Shown: positions 61,213 through 64,000 of the stretch, piece by piece
Position numbering within the stretch: position 1 is the stretch's first letter
Layout of the letters: the number at the start of each line of letters is the position of its first letter
Source: Deltaproteobacteria bacterium
Lineage (GTDB): Bacteria > Myxococcota_A > UBA9160 > UBA4427
Length of the DNA: 64,000 bases
Reading direction: 5' to 3'
Assembly: GCA_016713665.1 (NCBI GenBank)
Contig: JADJOR010000001.1
Coordinates: 124,001 to 188,000 of the forward strand
The notes under the pieces: model-generated
Databases searched by the model: none
What the model was told of the DNA's origin: nothing
What the model saw: only the letters and a program-made list of their open reading frames with translations
Translations under genes and position numbers: made by a program

Positions 61213-61782
61213 ATGGCAGACGAAGCAGACGTGAACGCCCTGTTCGACGAGGCGCGGGACTCGATGGACAAGACCATCGAGCATTTCCGCAAGGAGCTGA
61301 AGAAGGTCCGGACCGGTCGCGCGAGCACGAGCCTGCTCGACGGCCTCACGGCCGAGTACTTCGGGACCTCGACGCCGCTGAATCAGCTCGCGACCGTCGC
61401 CGCCCCGGATCCGCGCATGATCGTGATCTCGCCCTTCGACAAGTCGGCGATCTCCGCGATCGAGAAGGCGATCCACGCCTCGGATCTCGGGGTCAGTCCG
61501 AGCAACGACGGCAAGGTCATCCGCCTCGCGATCCCGCCGCTCACGGAGGAGCGCCGCAAGAACCTCGTCAAGCAGGTCAAGAAGATCGCCGAGGAGCACA
61601 AGGTCCGGATCCGCGACGCGCGCCGCGACGCGCTCGCGCTGCTCAAGGACCTCGAGGACGACGGCCTCTCGAAGGACGATCGCCACCGGGCGGAGAAGCG
61701 CGTCCAGGACCTGACCGACGAGCACGGCAAGAAGGTCGACGAGCTCACCGCGCAGAAGGAAAAGGAAGTCCTCGAGGTCTGA
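61213..61782 (+). CDS. frr: Ribosome recycling factor
   Basis: 189-residue RRF releasing post-termination ribosomes with EF-G. KTIEHFRKELKKVRTGRAST, NQLATVAAPDPRMIVISPFD and the RIRDARRDA helix followed by a charged C-terminal helix match the family. ATG 61213 after GGGAGGAG. Followed by uppS after 29 nt. Confidence 0.97.
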   Translation: MADEADVNALFDEARDSMDKTIEHFRKELKKVRTGRASTSLLDGLTAEYFGTSTPLNQLATVAAPDPRMIVISPFDKSAISAIEKAIHASDLGVSPSNDGKVIRLAIPPLTEERRKNLVKQVKKIAEEHKVRIRDARRDALALLKDLEDDGLSKDDRHRAEKRVQDLTDEHGKKVDELTAQKEKEVLEV

Positions 61783-61811
61783 CCCGCGAGGGGTGATCGC
61801 GAGAGGATCCC

Positions 61812-62582
<771 letters not shown>

Positions 62583-62592
62583 GGAGCGGGCG

Positions 62593-63849
62593 ATGAAGCG
62601 CATCGCGATCCTCGGCAGCACGGGCAGCATCGGCGAGCAGACCCTCGACGTCGTGGCCCGGCATCCGGGTCGCTTCGAGGTGGTCGCGCTCGCGGCAGGG
62701 CGCCGCGTCGATCGGCTGGTCGAGCAGGCGCGCCGCTTCGCGCCGCGCATCGTCTCGGTCGCCGATCCTGCGCAGGCGGCCGAGGTGCGGGCCGTGCTCG
62801 GGCCGCAGATCGAGGTCGTCGCCGGCGACGCGGGGCTTCTCGCCGTGGCGACCGAGCCCGGCGATCTCGTCGTCGCAGCACTCGTCGGCGCGGTCGGCCT
62901 CGAGCCGGTCCTCGCGGCGATCCGCGCCGGGCGGACGATCGGGCTCGCGAACAAGGAAGTCATGGTGATGGCCGGCGCGCTCGTGCGGCGCGAGGCGGCG
63001 GCGCGCGGCGTCGCGATCATCCCGATCGACTCCGAGCACAGCGCGATCTTCCAGTGTCTTTCGGGCAGCCGACCCGACCAGATCGGGCGCCTCATCCTGA
63101 CCTGCTCGGGCGGGCCCTTCCGGACCTGGTCCGCCGCGGCGATGGCGAACGCGTCGATCGAGGAGGCGCTCGCCCATCCGAAATGGTCGATGGGCGCCAA
63201 GATCTCGATCGACTCGGCGACGCTCATGAACAAGGGCCTCGAGGTCATCGAGGCGCGCTGGCTCTTCGACGTCCCGGCGGAGCGGGTCGACGTCGTCGTG
63301 CATCCCCAGTCGATCGTGCACTCGCTGGTCGAGTTCCGGGATCGCTCGGTGCTCGCCCAGCTCGGGCTCCCCGACATGCGCGTCCCGATCGCCGTCGCGC
63401 TGGCCCATCCCGAGCGCGTCGATCTCGACCTGCCGCGCCTCGACCTCGTCGAGGTCGCGCGGCTCGACTTCGAGGCCCCCGACCGCGCGCGCTTCCCGTG
63501 CCTCGAGCTCGCCTATCGCGCCGTCGCCGGGAGCGAGGCGGCGCCCGCGGTCCTGAACGCCGTCAACGAGCTCGCCGTCGAGGCCTTCCTCGCCGGCCAG
63601 ATCGGCTTCCCGGACATCGCGGCGCTCAACGCCCGCGTCCTCGACGCCCATCTCGCCGAGCACGCGGGGGAGGGCGTCGCCGAGCTCGCCGCCGTGCGCG
63701 CGGCCGATGCCTGGGCGCGCGCCGAGGCGCAGCGCTGGCTCGCCGAGCGCGCGAATGCGCCGCGCAGTGCGGCTCCTCGTGCGGGTGCGTCCGCCTCGGC
63801 CGCAGCGACCGCCGCCCCGGCGGCGCGCGCCGCGGCGGGAGGGCGCTGA
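62593..63849 (+). CDS. dxr: 1-deoxy-D-xylulose-5-phosphate reductoisomerase
   Basis: 418-residue MEP-pathway enzyme (also ispC). NADPH site ILGSTGSIGEQTLDV, GLANKEVMV, metal/substrate site PIDSEHSAIFQCL and KWSMGAKISIDSATLMNKGLEVIEA compresses to the conserved NKxLExIEA block. The last 35 residues are an Ala-rich tail not seen in the core family. ATG 62593 after GAGGAGCGG. Supplies isoprenoids to uppS. Confidence 0.96.
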   Translation: MKRIAILGSTGSIGEQTLDVVARHPGRFEVVALAAGRRVDRLVEQARRFAPRIVSVADPAQAAEVRAVLGPQIEVVAGDAGLLAVATEPGDLVVAALVGAVGLEPVLAAIRAGRTIGLANKEVMVMAGALVRREAAARGVAIIPIDSEHSAIFQCLSGSRPDQIGRLILTCSGGPFRTWSAAAMANASIEEALAHPKWSMGAKISIDSATLMNKGLEVIEARWLFDVPAERVDVVVHPQSIVHSLVEFRDRSVLAQLGLPDMRVPIAVALAHPERVDLDLPRLDLVEVARLDFEAPDRARFPCLELAYRAVAGSEAAPAVLNAVNELAVEAFLAGQIGFPDIAALNARVLDAHLAEHAGEGVAELAAVRAADAWARAEAQRWLAERANAPRSAAPRAGASASAAATAAPAARAAAGGR

Positions 63850-64000
63850 TGCCGGTCCTCGACACGCTCGTCGCCGTGATCCCGATGCTCGGTCTGCTGA
63901 TCGTCGTCCACGAGCTCGGCCATTTCCTCGTCGCGAAGGCCTGCGGTGTGCGCGTTCTCAAGTTCTCGATCGGATTCGGTTCGCCGATCGGATTCGGGCC
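63849..64000 (+). CDS. rseP: RseP-like site-2 protease, 3' partial
   Basis: First 50 residues before the window edge. Membrane helix LVAVIPMLGLLIVV ends in the metalloprotease motif HELGHF (His21, Glu22, His25), followed by GVRVLKFSIGFG, the RseP/EcfE N-terminal pattern. Intramembrane cleavage of anti-sigma factors and signal peptides. ATG 63849 overlaps the dxr stop (TGATG). Confidence 0.92.
   Translation, partial: MPVLDTLVAVIPMLGLLIVVHELGHFLVAKACGVRVLKFSIGFGSPIGFG

Overview
The window is a very G+C-rich bacterial chromosome segment with tightly packed genes, frequent 1-30 bp overlaps and many GTG/TTG starts. The gene content (sigma-54-driven flagellar operons, FliJ/MotE next to fliFGHI, a tig-clpP-clpX-lon block, a secA-argJ-rpsB-tsf-pyrH-frr-uppS-dxr-rseP block, KamA and a Ddl-like ligase) suggests a flagellated Gram-negative of the former Deltaproteobacteria (Myxococcota, Desulfobacterota or Binatota). 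I cannot place it more finely from sequence alone.

1-7.5 kb: flagellin-glycosylation genes. These are a pseC-like aminotransferase (5' end outside the window), a GH57-type protein, a Maf/DUF115 motility accessory protein, and, on the opposite strand, a PseG-like hydrolase and a short NeuB/PseI-like synthase. 7.5-27.4 kb: the flagellar cluster. It runs from an unknown protein, fliD, a FliT-like chaperone and a receiver-like protein, through a PilZ-like protein, a TPR protein, a degenerate histidine kinase and a degenerate NtrC-type regulator, to flgB-flgC-fliE-fliF-fliG-fliH-fliI-fliJ/motE-fliK-flgD-small ORF-flgE, and ends at a strong hairpin. Four close matches to the sigma-54 -24/-12 promoter stand in front of the neuB/pseG pair, the fliD operon, the PilZ gene and flgB. 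Sugar synthesis and flagellar assembly therefore appear to share one transcriptional programme.

27.4-39.4 kb: amiC-type amidase, rph, rdgB, a receiver/PilZ protein, a histidine phosphatase, VanZ, an ATP-grasp ligase coupled to a KamA radical-SAM aminomutase, murJ, and a fused HyuA/HyuB 5-oxoprolinase. 39.4-46.9 kb: tRNA-Lys(CTT), tRNA-Leu(TAG), tig, clpP, clpX, lon, tRNA-Val(TAC), a sterol-carrier-like protein and tRNA-Asp(GTC). 47-50.3 kb, minus strand: a MatB-like acyl-CoA synthetase and rarA. 50.4-64 kb, plus strand: recN, an FHA protein, an M23 peptidase, secA, argJ, rpsB, tsf, pyrH, frr, uppS, dxr and the start of rseP.

The most notable biology is a pair of adjacent, degenerated two-component proteins inside the sigma-54 flagellar regulon. 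The regulator keeps its receiver and Fis-type HTH but has lost the GAFTGA loop and Walker residues. The kinase lacks the catalytic motifs. A single-ORF FliJ-MotE fusion is also notable. A separate caution concerns sequence quality. Four conserved genes (fliF, murJ, secA, rpsB) carry single-base frameshifts, three of them in homopolymer runs, and a TPR gene has a stop at codon 3 ahead of its signal peptide. Because rpsB and secA are essential, these look more like assembly errors than real mutations.
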